DNA of 64,000 nucleotides from Paramacrobiotus metropolitanus (lineage: Eukaryota > Tardigrada > Eutardigrada > Parachela > Macrobiotidae): contig NW_026570227.1 of assembly GCF_019649055.1 (NCBI RefSeq), forward strand, positions 1,860,001 through 1,924,000. Direction: 5' to 3'. Within the stretch, counting starts at the first letter, position 1; the number at the start of each line of letters is the position of its first letter. Under the pieces are notes generated by a model, which saw only the letters and a program-made list of their open reading frames with translations, did not search any database and was not told where the DNA came from. Shown piece by piece: positions 22,698 to 31,976 of the stretch. The translations under genes were made by a program, and so were the position numbers.

Positions 22698-24012
22698 TCA
22701 CGAGACGGTCTTCAGTATATGGACGTCCGTGTGGGAGGAGCGGCCGGTGTTGGCGGAAGTGGCGGAGTTCGCGCCTTCCCTCCGCTGCCGTTGCAGACTG
22801 AACTCGGCCGCTTGCTTTTTAAGGTGCTGCACGGTGAAGGCCTTGACGGTGGTGTCCAGGCAGATGGCCAACCACGGCGACATCGTGAAACCTGCCACTC
22901 ACAACAAAAAAAGATTTTGGAGTGATTTCACCACGTAATTATCGAGATCTGAAAAAATGTCAAAAAGTGGACATTTCTGTAATTTCTCACGGTAAATCTT
23001 TTTTCGCAATCCGTTTTCAGATTCGTGTTCACGTTTAGTTAAACGCATAAATCGCCGGCACTGGGTTCGACACAGAAGCGCTCATTTGCGCAGAATGCTT
23101 TAAAACGAAACATCTATGCTTTGTCACCAAAACGGTTGTCACTAGCGAGCTTTTCTTACCGAGCCAGGGCAGAACGGAGATGTAGGACGCTAGACTCCCG
23201 TGCAGCGTGGAGCCCTTATTCAGCAGCCCGACCAACGCCGACGGGAGGTTGCTGCACACAAAGGTCAAACACGACCACGCCGCCACCTTCGTCACGTGCA
23301 TCTCCACGCTGCGCTGCGGCCGCTTCCCATCGCTGGGCGCGCCCTGGTGCACCCGCAGGTTGCGGCGGGCCACGATGACCTTGAGGAACACCGCGCTGTA
23401 GCACACCACCATCACGGCGATGCACAGCAGCGGGCCGGCGGTGCGGATGAACACGTGGTAGCGCAGCGACGCCGCGGTGTCGATTAAGACACACCGGTTG
23501 ATCCCCGGGTTGTAGGCGTACACCCCGCCGACGCCCCACAACGGCCACATGACGAACAGCGCCGACGTGATCCACGGGAAGGCCACCAAGACCCCCGTGA
23601 CCTTTCGGGTGCGCACCAGGTGTTTGGCGTTGCACAGGACGACCAGGGCGCGATTGATGGCTAAAGCGACGTGCGCCAGCGGCGAGGCGTTGGCGATGAA
23701 GAGGATGCCGACGGCGACGAAGCGGCACAGCGGGGCGTAGCGGGCCGTGGCCAGGAAGTTGGGCGAGCCGGTGACCGTGGTGTAGGCGTGGAAGGGGGCC
23801 ACGCAGAGAGAGATCCAGAGGCTGGTGCAGGACAGGCTGAGGAAGAGCGGATCGGTGGACGCGTAGGACACCACGTGCTTGATGGCCAGGATGTATAACG
23901 ACAGCAGGCTGCCCAGGACGCCGACGATGCACATGGGGATGAAGAAGTAGCCGAAGGGGTCCGGCCCGTTGAAGGGGGCGTGGCCGCCGCCGGCGGAAGA
24001 GTTGTTGGACAT
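22698..24012 (-). CDS. Rhodopsin-type 7TM receptor (orphan), paralogue of the gene at 20-21.6 kb
   Basis: Two exons, complement(23160-24012) and complement(22698-22891), 348 residues; donor GTAAGA, acceptor GGCAG, phase 1 at the same point as in its neighbour. Landmarks: TM1 CIVGVLGSLLSLYILAIKH, a TM2 ending LCVAPFHAY, Cys at the start of TM3 (LCRFVAV), TM4 Trp (FPWITSALFVMWPLWG), a loop Cys (NRCVLI), TM5 (CIAVMVVCYSAVFLKV), TM6 (SCLTFVCSNLPSAL), TM7 (MSPWLAICLDTT). DRY is replaced by NRA and NPxxY by SPWLA, as in the other copy, so these are shared features of the subfamily. The start ATG is the first in frame and is followed by an Asn-Ser-rich N-terminus typical of a glycosylated extracellular tail. 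Confidence 0.85.
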
Positions 24013-24639
24013 AGTGTGGATGGCGAAAAATACGGAATTTTTAGAATTTAATCAGCGTGACCTTTTACCGATTTATAAAGAAATTAATTCCGAAAAACTC
24101 GATTTCAACAGGCAACAGGGACCGCGGCGGAATAAATGTAAAAAGCGCCAGCAGACAGAATAAAGTAAAAACAATTCTGTTTTTCGTAGGGTTAAAAGGC
24201 GACGTAGCTAGCACAGTCGCGGCGTTTCCCTGCTTAATGACAACTAAACTAAAACATTATCCAAGAAAATGAGAAATGCATCATCATGCCGGGCGCTGTG
24301 ATCGCGTTGGTTGTACAATTAAATGTGAAAAGAAGACACCATATAAAACGGTGGACGTAAATGCCGGGATTAAACTGCACAGACCACGTCCCATCCAGTA
24401 CTGGCAATGACGTTGGCAGACTGATTTGCTGGTTATTGTTCTGCGCTTGCCTTAACTGCAGATCAGGTTTCCCGGGACGTGCAACGCCTGTGCAGTCTGA
24501 GTGCTACGGCAAAGGGGCGAGCGGATCGAATGACAGCGGCAGCGGATGTCGTTAATCGCTCGTACGCGGACATGATCGTAGTTACACAAGGCGGTTCTGT
24601 ATTATGCGCTGACGTACAGAACCGGCACGTGTTGTGACG
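24013..24639. other. Intergenic
   Basis: The 5' flank of the second receptor and unassigned sequence. I see no supportable gene, RNA gene or repeat in it. Confidence 0.35.
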
Positions 24640-24730
24640 TTGTCGCGGAAGAACACCTGACCGGCGTGACGCTGATGCCGGTTCGCCAAGGAAAACCGAT
24701 CGTGTGGAATGTTACACGTGGCGAGCCAGT
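24640..24730 (+). pseudogene. Short relic of a non-LTR retrotransposon C-terminal domain
   Basis: The plus strand reads LTGVTLMPVRQGKPIVWNVT, matching the PDGVTLVP...GK.L.WDVTC segment of the elements elsewhere in the window. It ends just before the foldback repeat that starts at 24736. Too short to assign to a subfamily. Confidence 0.45.
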
Positions 24731-24735
24731 CTACA

Positions 24736-25265
24736 GTATATAGGGGGAAAAATGAGTCTAGCCGAACCAGTCCCTTGTACTTCTGATGCAAGCCAGCTGG
24801 TGGTTTACGTTGTGGCTTGACAGTGTTTTATGTAAAGCGCTGCTATTAAGGCTGTGCGGCATTGACGGTACATGTGGTTTTGGCTGCATGGGGCTATAAT
24901 ACAGTTTTAGCCTGCTTATCTGCAGTTGTACGAGTGCTGCTTACCTGTTATCAGTACCTGTACGAGGACATTTGGGTGCTGTGAACATACCCTGCACGAT
25001 TAGGCTGCGATGAACAGCTGGTTAGCCGTAGCTCGCAACGCTACTGTTATCACAGTCTGAATGCAAACGGCTATAAATTTAGCCGGCTGTTCATCGCAGC
25101 CTAATCGTGCAGGGTATGTTCACAGCACCCAAATGTCCTCGTAATCTTAATAGCGGCGCTGTACAGTACATAAAACGCCGTCTAGCCACAACGTAAACCA
25201 TCAGCTGGCTTACACCAGAAGTACAAGGGACTGGTTCGGCTAGACTCATTTTTCCCCCTATATAC
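24736..25265. repeat. Large foldback (inverted) repeat
   Basis: The left arm 24736-25025 is the reverse complement of the right arm 25081-25265 over two long blocks. 24736-24860 pairs with about 25145-25265 (shared TAGCCGAACCAGTCCCTTGT), and 24960-25020 pairs with about 25085-25145 (shared CTGCACGATTAGGCTGCG). About 95 bp in the left arm (24861-24955) has no partner. The loop is about 55 bp. The arms are roughly 90% identical by eye, so this is a young inverted duplication or a foldback transposon. No coding capacity. Confidence 0.8.
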
Positions 25266-25549
25266 GCTCGCACACTGGCACGTCAGCAAAAGCGCCATAA
25301 ATGGGGAAGCGCGGCCCAGTGGGCGGATTCCCGCGATGGAAACACATGTCTGATGTCATTCCTTTAGTGTACTGAATGTACTACGTAATAATTTACGCAT
25401 TTGCAGTTGCAAAAATTGTCAGTTTCTTACGTGTTGATAATTCTCGTAACTGTTACCCAGTATTACTGTATGTACATGCAGATACAACAGTACAAGACAG
25501 TGATCCTTTAATAATTATCACGATACCAATGTGAAACAGATTTTATAAC

Positions 25550-25680
25550 AGAAACACTTCCTCTTTGCTCGGGAACTGTGCCTATCACTCAAAACGCAAT
25601 CCCTCTTTGCATTTGCACAGAGAGCCGCTGCTTAAAAAAACTCTTTTGCTCGTTTCTGGCCAGCGGCGGTGTGACGGTGG
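25550..25680 (-). pseudogene. Retrotransposon 3'-end fragment
   Basis: Similar to 3113-3240 and 37022-37150 on the same strand (shared ATAACAGAAACACTTCCTC), the end of the C-terminal domain plus the stop. Diverged and without an open frame. Confidence 0.55.
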
Positions 25681-26292
25681 CGGTCATATGTACATGTACA
25701 TATTATATAATTACTGTGTTGAAATACTATATTATATGTAGGTTTCAACAAATCTTTTTACGATTTTAATTGTGGTCACTATATCAATCTAATTCCCATA
25801 AAACGAAGGTATTTGTCTACAATACTTACTTTACTCTACTAGATACAAAAGTCCCGCTCGCCAGTATGATCCGTATCAACTATCAAGATGGTCCAAAGTC
25901 CTCCAAACCGCCGACATGTACCAGTATTAAGACGGTACGTTACCGTACGCTACAGCCACGATTTTCGGCTGCCAACTGCCGACCGCGATCATATTTACGC
26001 GTCCCATAATCAGATCGCAGTCGAGAAGCGATCGCCACGTACTATCGCACCGTTCTTGTCGTGTTCGTTGCTGTCCTAGCAACTACTGTTTTACTTCATA
26101 CGTCTTCCTGTTATATTCCTGTCATTCTACCTGCTGCGCAGTTGCTGTACACATCATTAATTATGTAGTATTAATTAACTATTAAAGTATTACTTATACA
26201 ATACTTCACAGTTCTCATAACTCATAAACTATCACACCGTTCTCATAACTGACATGTGACAAAAACAAGTTGAATTTGGTCTGTTACGAAAA
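25681..26292 (+). promoter_or_regulatory. Duplicated upstream region of the ApeC gene pair
   Basis: From about 25880 the sequence matches the upstream region of the second ApeC gene at about 31780. The shared blocks are GGTCCAAAGTCCTCCAAACC, ACGGTACGTTACCGT-like and, just before the ATG, AAGTTGAATT...TGTGAAAAATGTA-like. Retention of short blocks against diverged surroundings, hundreds of bases from the start codon, is compatible with either recent duplication or functional constraint. I cannot separate the two by eye. Confidence 0.45.
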
Positions 26293-27084
26293 ATGTACGG
26301 AAAGCTTGGTCTAATCCGTTGTGTATTCTTGCTGTTATGTTATAGCAGTTCATGCATCTATTCTCAGCAGACGGGTGTTCCGGCTACCAGTGACTGCTGG
26401 CCGAATACCAAATTTGCCCTGTTACGCACAACGACCGACTGTCCCGGAGGCGGCGCCTGGGGCACCGGCGAAGTAATGCACCGTCTCGGTCCGAACTCCT
26501 CCGTCTCCCATCCGGATCTGCTCAGCGTGGCAATCACCGAGGAAGCCGTCATCCTCGACTTTTGCGTCCTGGACCCGTCCGAGGACTGCGGTCCGGTCAG
26601 AACCGCCTTCCCGCCCGGCTCATACTGTATCCTTAACGCGCAACCCGGGATGCGGTTCGCTGACTGCCCCGCCGGCTTTTACTGGAGCGCCGTCGGGTTG
26701 GACGACGTCGGGACGCCAATCCGGCGGCCGCGGGCTCGAGGTCACGTCCCGACCGGGGAGTACCTGCCCACCTTCACGCACTATTATTTTTGTTGTCGCA
26801 ACGATTCCGCGCCGGCTAATCCCGTGCTGCTGCCCCCGCAGTGGCCCTTTATCCTCTTCCCGTTGGGCGTGCACTGCGCCTGTCAGGAGGTGGTCGGAAT
26901 GCGGGCTAAGATGTTTTCTCTCTACCTGGATGCGGAGAACGGCTCCTATGTCAATCGTCCCGATCCGTATCGTTCGCCGTACGCGGTGACGGCGAACAGT
27001 ACCGTTGAGGGGGCGGGGCCCGCCTGTGCCGGCGAGAAACGCGGAGCCGGGCTGCACTTGCACATGTGCCATTATAGTTCATGA
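26293..27084 (+). CDS. Secreted ApeC-domain (apextrin C-terminal-like) protein
   Basis: Single exon, 263 residues, ATG start followed by a signal peptide (LGLIRCVFLLLCYSSSCIYS), so secreted. The mature protein is one ApeC domain recognised by its motif order: a Trp-rich start (DCWPNTKFALLRTTTDCPGG), an FCV strand at about 95, FPPGSYCILN, DCPAGFYW, GLDDVGTP, GHVPTGEYLP, YYFCCRNDS, LPPQWPFILFPLG, CACQEVVGM, LDAENGSY. Cysteines are abundant and conserved with the paralogue at 31977-33002. Proteins with this domain in amphioxus bind bacterial peptidoglycan and act in immunity; that role here is by analogy. This copy lacks the intron that seems to interrupt the paralogue just after the signal peptide. 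Its 5' and 3' flanks are shared with the paralogue, so the duplication was of genomic DNA. Confidence 0.85.
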   Translation: MYGKLGLIRCVFLLLCYSSSCIYSQQTGVPATSDCWPNTKFALLRTTTDCPGGGAWGTGEVMHRLGPNSSVSHPDLLSVAITEEAVILDFCVLDPSEDCGPVRTAFPPGSYCILNAQPGMRFADCPAGFYWSAVGLDDVGTPIRRPRARGHVPTGEYLPTFTHYYFCCRNDSAPANPVLLPPQWPFILFPLGVHCACQEVVGMRAKMFSLYLDAENGSYVNRPDPYRSPYAVTANSTVEGAGPACAGEKRGAGLHLHMCHYSS

Positions 27085-27439
27085 TGAACACGGGATCCGA
27101 ATTATCTGATTGCGTAAACGCTCATGTTAAAACCGTAAACGGAGAACCGGTGTTAACAAAATTAACCGGCGTACGCATTTTTTATTATTTTGATTTATTA
27201 ATTCATCAGTTAACTGTGAGAAAGTGCAATGTAACTGCAAATTTCCAACTGGATTGATATTTTCACAATATGTCTCATCCTTCACGCCGAATGGCGTGTC
27301 TTTATGAAAGCAACTTAGAAGTATCTCACAGAATGATAGAAAGCCATAGGCTAGGTACTTCCTGGCAATCGTACTAAATGTTGTCTTTTTTCGGAAAAAG
27401 CCATCAATACAATAAAAAGTGCATACGCAGAATACTATG

Positions 27440-27950
27440 CAAAATGATTTACATTTAAAAATTAAAAAAAAACAACCAAAATCGTTAGCGCTGTCCGTCA
27501 TCTTAGAACGCATACCCAAAGTGCCCATAACAGCAGCAGCATTTCCTTTTACAACAGCTAGGCTAAATCTCTGTTTTAAAAACGTAGTAGAAAGAGGCTC
27601 CCCTGTCGCGTCGCGAATCCTTCTGCCAACGAAACGAATGAGCTCCGCAAATGCCGGACCAAAAGTTCCAAAGGTCTCGACCGCCAAGGGATAAAGAAGA
27701 TATCCCATTCTTTCCACAAAGGCGTATTTACGACGTTAATTGTTTTCGGCCAAAAGCGCAAAACTGCCGGATGCACTCGCTCTTGCCCGCACATGCGTTA
27801 TGGCTACTGTGTCCTAACATGCAGCGTCCCAAACGAGCGCTTTGCCATCACGTACAGGGACGAGAGTCATGCCGTCTGGCCGCGTATTGTCTATACCGGA
27901 CAGTCCCAGTGGCTCGCTTTGACAAGGATACCCAGCAGCATTGCGTAAAG
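27440..27950 (-). pseudogene. Truncated non-LTR retrotransposon, C-terminal domain
   Basis: The minus strand encodes [20 protein letters not shown] then [10 protein letters not shown], and after frame changes GYLLYPLAVETFGTFGPAFA, TTFLKQRFSLAVVKGNAAAV and MGTLGMRSK. This subfamily (KQR.SLA..KGNAAAV) matches 57190-58265, including the DFGCFF end. The tail lies directly after the first ApeC gene, in opposite orientation. Confidence 0.7.
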
Positions 27951-28027
27951 AGAAAGCACAGCTTGTTCTAAAAATCAAACTCGATACGGCCGTCACATGC
28001 CGGCAGTTTCTCGCAGTCTGCTGTACA

Positions 28028-28561
28028 TTAAATGTCACCACTCGTTTCTTCTTCCAACGCCGGGCGAAACGCAATAGTTTGGCTGTCGTAACTAGAGAAG
28101 AGCACGCGGGCGTCGGCGCTATCCAAACTGGTGATTCTCGAGCTAGTCCATCCGTTTGTCTGCGGGTCATACAATTCCATCGTCGACAAGGACACGGCAT
28201 AGTCGTTCTCGATGCGGCCGCCGAACACACCGATACGGTTGCCGGTAACAAAGGCACAGTGATTACTGCGGGCGTGACGCAAGGATGGCAAGGATTCCCA
28301 TGTGCGCGTTGTCATGTTCAGACGGGCGCATGACCGCAACGTTTCTACCGACCACACGACCACCGACCGTCCGCCCAGAATGTAGACGTAGTTCTGCAGG
28401 ACGGCCGTGGCGAAGGCGCACCGACGGCCCGCTAACGGCGGCAGGCTGTGCCATTCGCTCGTTACGGTGTTGAAGCCTTCCACGTACATGAACTTGGATG
28501 ATGTCGCAACGGGAGAACCGATGAAAATGATGTACTGATTAATGGGCACTCCGCATTCCAT
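28028..28561 (-). CDS. Kelch-repeat protein fragment
   Basis: ATG-started minus-strand frame of 177 residues with about three kelch motifs: [17 protein letters not shown] then [32 protein letters not shown] then [14 protein letters not shown], and a partial one before ([20 protein letters not shown]). Kelch propellers normally have five to seven blades, and metazoan BTB-kelch proteins have an N-terminal BTB-BACK region. Both are missing. Retrotransposon pieces abut both ends (27440-27950 and 28615-28925), so this is probably a truncated duplicate and not a complete gene. It could also be one exon of a longer gene, but I see no neighbouring exons. Confidence 0.55.
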   Translation of the reverse strand: MECGVPINQYIIFIGSPVATSSKFMYVEGFNTVTSEWHSLPPLAGRRCAFATAVLQNYVYILGGRSVVVWSVETLRSCARLNMTTRTWESLPSLRHARSNHCAFVTGNRIGVFGGRIENDYAVSLSTMELYDPQTNGWTSSRITSLDSADARVLFSSYDSQTIAFRPALEEETSGDI

Positions 28562-28614
28562 ACGCCGGATCCTGCAGACCGGCTATCGTTTATTAGGCAA
28601 CCGTACTATTTTAA

Positions 28615-28925
28615 CACTCTTTTGTGTGCACGGTAGCCTTGTCACACATCGCGGCATCATCGAAGCAAGCGGGGCAGCGCGCAACGCGCAGAGCAGGATA
28701 AAGTGGCGAAGTATCAGGAACTCACCCGAGATTACCTGTCCCGTGCATTTGGCGTCGAAACACTCCGGACCGGACGCCTCTCGTTTGGTCACCGAAGTCG
28801 GTAGATGATACAACAGAAACAGGCGGTACGGGCGATGGAGTTTCTGCGCCAACGAATCAGCATTGACATCCAACGCGGGAACGCGGCCTCTGTCATGGAA
28901 CAGCACCAGTATCGGCTAATCAGAA
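28615..28925 (+). pseudogene. Decayed non-LTR retrotransposon end
   Basis: The plus strand reads, in pieces, ALSHIAASSKQAG-like, AEQDKVAKYQELTRDYLS, then MEFLRQRISIDIQRGNAASV. These are the last quarter of the element C-terminal domain, with frameshifts and a stop in between. No reverse transcriptase part. Confidence 0.6.
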
Positions 28926-29168
28926 ATGTTCTGTGTGATTAGGCCGCTATCTCAGTAGTCGGCTGAGGCTGTGCATTCAGTACAAATCTTTCACTTTTAT
29001 AGGAACTTGTGACTGTATCGTTTCGCCAATCTGAATAAATTTTCGAAGCTTTGAAAGTTTAAAAAAAAACACTCTTTTCCACATACAGTAAATAGCGGAC
29101 TAATGAAAGTGAGAACTGGATCGAATGTTAACTTTAGAAAACCAAGAAACATTTGCAACAGCCAGCCG

Positions 29169-29456
29169 AGCACATTTAAGGGATTCGGCCCGGTACATAG
29201 CACCAAATTCATATAATCCACGGCAACTTTCGCTGTCGCGCACTCCCAAACACTTTTTTGCATTGCTTTATGATATTTTGTAGCCAAAGGATTCGTATAC
29301 ATATGCGAAAAAACCATATGTGCGCGCAACATCCGGTTCGGGAGTTATTAGTGAAATAAAATTCCAAAAGTTTAAACGCGTGGAGGTGTACCAAAAGTTC
29401 CCGTGTATGTACGTACCCGAATTCGGTACTATGTACGAGGCCAAATCCCTTAACGC
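29169..29456. mobile_element. TIR element (MITE) flanked by TTAA
   Basis: The left end TTAAGGGATTCGGCCCGGTA is inverted at the right end (about 29435-29456, GAGGCCAAATCCCTTAA), and the similarity continues inward (ACATAGCACCAAATTC against GAATTCGGTACTATGT). Both ends have TTAA outside GGGATT. A related copy in the opposite orientation lies at about 31220-31446 with the same TAGTGCTATGTACCGGGCC end. About 290 bp, non-coding. Confidence 0.65.
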
Positions 29457-29510
29457 GCATAAATTAGCAATATCAACGTCTTTAGTTCTGCACTACATTT
29501 TACACACCAC

Positions 29511-31100
29511 TCACCGGTTTAAGTTTGGACCGACCGGCAGTTCCTGCAAAGCGGACCCGGTGTGTTGCAGCAAATCCGTTGTTTTGAACGATCTGCACCT
29601 CATATCCCAGAAGCACAGCATGCTCCCAGTTACCACAGGGCATTTGATGAGCGAAGTCTGGTGACCCATAGAAACTGAGCGGCACGTCTGTCTAACCACG
29701 TCCCATGCCAGGGTGTGGAACACCCGTGAGGGGCTGCCATCGTGCATGTCGGTGACCTGGCAAAGCACCTCGTTTCTCCACACTCCAATCACCTGACCTA
29801 AGTGCTTACGCCGCAGACTGACCGGCAAAGGGAACTGCCACAATCGGGTGCTGGCCGGATGGTACGACTGCGCGTACAGCGAATATTTAATAGAACCGTC
29901 AAAGACACGTTGCAGTATTATGACATTATCCTGGGGATTATGTGTTTTCTCGGTCAGCCGCTGGATTATGCTATCCGCAGAGCTTCGACAGTCACTAATA
30001 GACTGCACGCAATTACGTCCACATTCAGCGAGAGCGGTTGGCGCCAGGGTGCCAATAACCGGTGTATAACCGTCGACGATCATGATAGCATAGCGGCTAT
30101 CCGGAGTTTCCTCCCCTGCCTCCATCATGTCGCCGTCGGCATTGTGCAGCCATTCCCGGTGGTTTCCCAGCACGCAGTGCGCGAGCTTCACTACAATACA
30201 ACCCAAACTCCAGATATCGGTTTTCCGTCCAGGCGGTCGGTGTCCGACCCTTTCCGCTTCGGTTAGGGTGAATTTCTCCAGCGTCTCCGGTGACATATAG
30301 CGGATCGTCCTCCGGGCATGGGTCATGTCTGCCGAGCACGTGACATGGCTCTGCATACAGACGATATCGCCCAGATCGCAGAGTATCACCTTATCTCCGA
30401 GGTGTCCCAGCCGCCTAACCAGTATGTTACCCGGCTTCAAATCACCGTGGATGATACGGTTTTGATGTAAGAAATGCAGCGCCTGTGCAATTTCCAGCGT
30501 ATACCGTGTAGCGGTCTGTCTTTTCAGCATGCTGCCGTCTTGTCCTAATTTATTAAGAAGATAAGCTAAATCTTTTTCTATAAAAGTAATTATTATGACG
30601 AAATTAACCCAGGTATGCCAATATAATAATCACAAGACTGTACGATAAAGTGGAACAGAGTTATTAATAGAAGTTTATAGCAGTCCTGTAATATTGGAAA
30701 ATGTACTGTAATACCTTGATAGTACTCCATCATCAGTTCCACGGAAACGAGCGTTCCTTTTCGTTTAGGAAAGCGTATAGTGATTTTGTGATGCTTAACC
30801 AAGTGGTTATGCTGCATCTTCTACAGTAACTCACATTTGTCCCGTAGTTTTCGATAGTACTCCGAATTCATCTGCAGCCTGGCTGTACAGTATCCAGCTG
30901 GATAACTTTCATGGCGACGGTTTCGTCCCCGGCGAAATTGCCACGCTCCGTCACGGTGGCCATGTATACGTACCCAAATGCACCGCGTGCCAGGCAATCG
31001 GTACTCTCGTACTGGTACTGGTAGTTGCTTCCGAGTACTACATTTTCTCCCGCAACACAGTTCTTACACCGATCCACTGTTGTAGCATGTTTTTCAAATT
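29511..31100 (-). pseudogene. Protein kinase-like gene, probably disabled
   Basis: Minus-strand exons at about 30881-31100 (N-lobe), 30715-30866 and 29511-30577. Kinase landmarks: glycine loop LARGAFGYVYMA, VAMKVIQL (ATP-binding Lys), KMQHNHLVKHH, hinge VELMMEYYQ, catalytic loop RIIHGDLKPGNIL (HGD in place of HRD), LCDLGD (DLG in place of DFG), activation-segment end MSPETLE and the F-helix DIWSLGCIVVKLA. About 170 residues follow the catalytic domain. The last intron (30578-30714) is clean GT-AG. Between the N-lobe and KMQHNHLV the frame shifts once and meets a TAG, with no believable intron, so I treat it as a pseudogene. The upstream ATG at 31179 lies in a hairpin repeat, so the true start is unknown. 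HGD and DLG occur in some divergent kinases. Confidence 0.6.
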
Positions 31101-31172
31101 TCAAAATGAATTTCAAAAATTGGAAAACAATCGTGGAAGTCTGGATCGGTGTAAGAACGATCTTCATGGTTA
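31062..31172. repeat. Short foldback repeat at the 5' end of the kinase
   Basis: TTCTTACACCGATCCAC at 31062-31078 is the reverse complement of GTGGATCGGTGTAAGAA-like sequence at about 31142-31158, and the interior (TTTTTCAAATTTCAAAATGAATTTCAAAAA) continues the imperfect pairing. The kinase N-lobe reading frame runs into it, so it probably replaced the original 5' part of the gene. Confidence 0.5.
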
Positions 31173-31219
31173 TGTGCATTTACTTGCAAAATCTGAAATG
31201 GATCGGTCCATAATGAGAC

Positions 31220-31446
31220 TTTTGGTACACCTGAATGCAGTTAAACTTTTTGGAATTTGTCTGACAGCCATAACTCCCGAACCGGATGTTGCGCGCGAAA
31301 ACGGACTTCACGCCTCTGAAAACAAATCATTTGGCTACATAATGTCAAAAAGCCATTCAAAAAAGTGTTTGGAAGTGCACGAAAGCGGATAATCCCGTCA
31401 ATGTACACGAATTTAGTGCTATGTACCGGGCCAAATCCCTTAAATG
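31220..31446. mobile_element. Related TIR element, inverted relative to 29169-29456
   Basis: Reverse-complement similarity to 29169-29400 throughout: AACTCCCGAACCGGATGTTG, GGCTACATAATGTC-like, AAAAAAGTGTTTGG, and the end TAGTGCTATGTACCGGGCC before AAATCCCTTAA. The pair flanks the kinase in opposite orientations, which could promote inversion of the segment between. Confidence 0.55.
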
Positions 31447-31460
31447 AACATCCGGTCTGA

Positions 31461-31730
31461 CCTGAGGGAACGCTGACCGAATCAATTAGCCGCAAGGCGT
31501 TATTCGACACAAACAGAACATATTTTCGCCATGAAAAAACCTTTATCTTTATTATTCGCACGCCATTGTACGTACTCCTCGTAATTTTTTCTTTAAATGC
31601 GTTGACTGCAGTTAATTGCGCCGAAGTTTCCACACAGGAGAATATGCAAAAAGCAGACCCTATATTCACCGGCGATCCATCTCCACTGCCGGACGATCCG
31701 GATATCCGCGTGTTGATTGATCACTGACTA
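31461..31730 (+). pseudogene. Truncated duplicate of the cupin_5 gene 5' region
   Basis: Matches 37601-37870 from the upstream region into the coding sequence: CCTGAGGGAACGCTGACCGA upstream, then coding for STQENMQKADP and SPLPDDPDIRVLIDH and a stop, against STQENMQKTAN and SPLPDDPEIRALIQRYQ in the full gene. The copy ends just before the HPEGGWY motif, so it has no enzyme or cupin core. It lies about 6 kb upstream of its source, on the same strand. Confidence 0.75.
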
Positions 31731-31976
31731 ACTGACTCAACAAGCACCAGTATAAGAGTAAATTACTCTATTTGTATCAAGATTGTCCAAAGTCCTCCAA
31801 ACCGCCGGTATGCGACTCTATTTGAGAACTGAGGCGGTACGTTACCGTGCGCAGCAGCCGTTGCCAATTAATGATGTTTGAAAATCCTCTCAAATCAGAT
31901 CGTAGTCGTAGAATGACTATCGTACCGTTCACACAAGCGGCGTGTGAAAAAAGTTGAATTCGACCTCTTGTGAAAA

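Noticed and set aside
30826-30839. 14-bp GTGAGT...TGTAG stretch in the kinase (minus strand) as a micro-intron
   Set aside because: Too short to splice, and removing it still gives a stop, so it does not rescue the frame.
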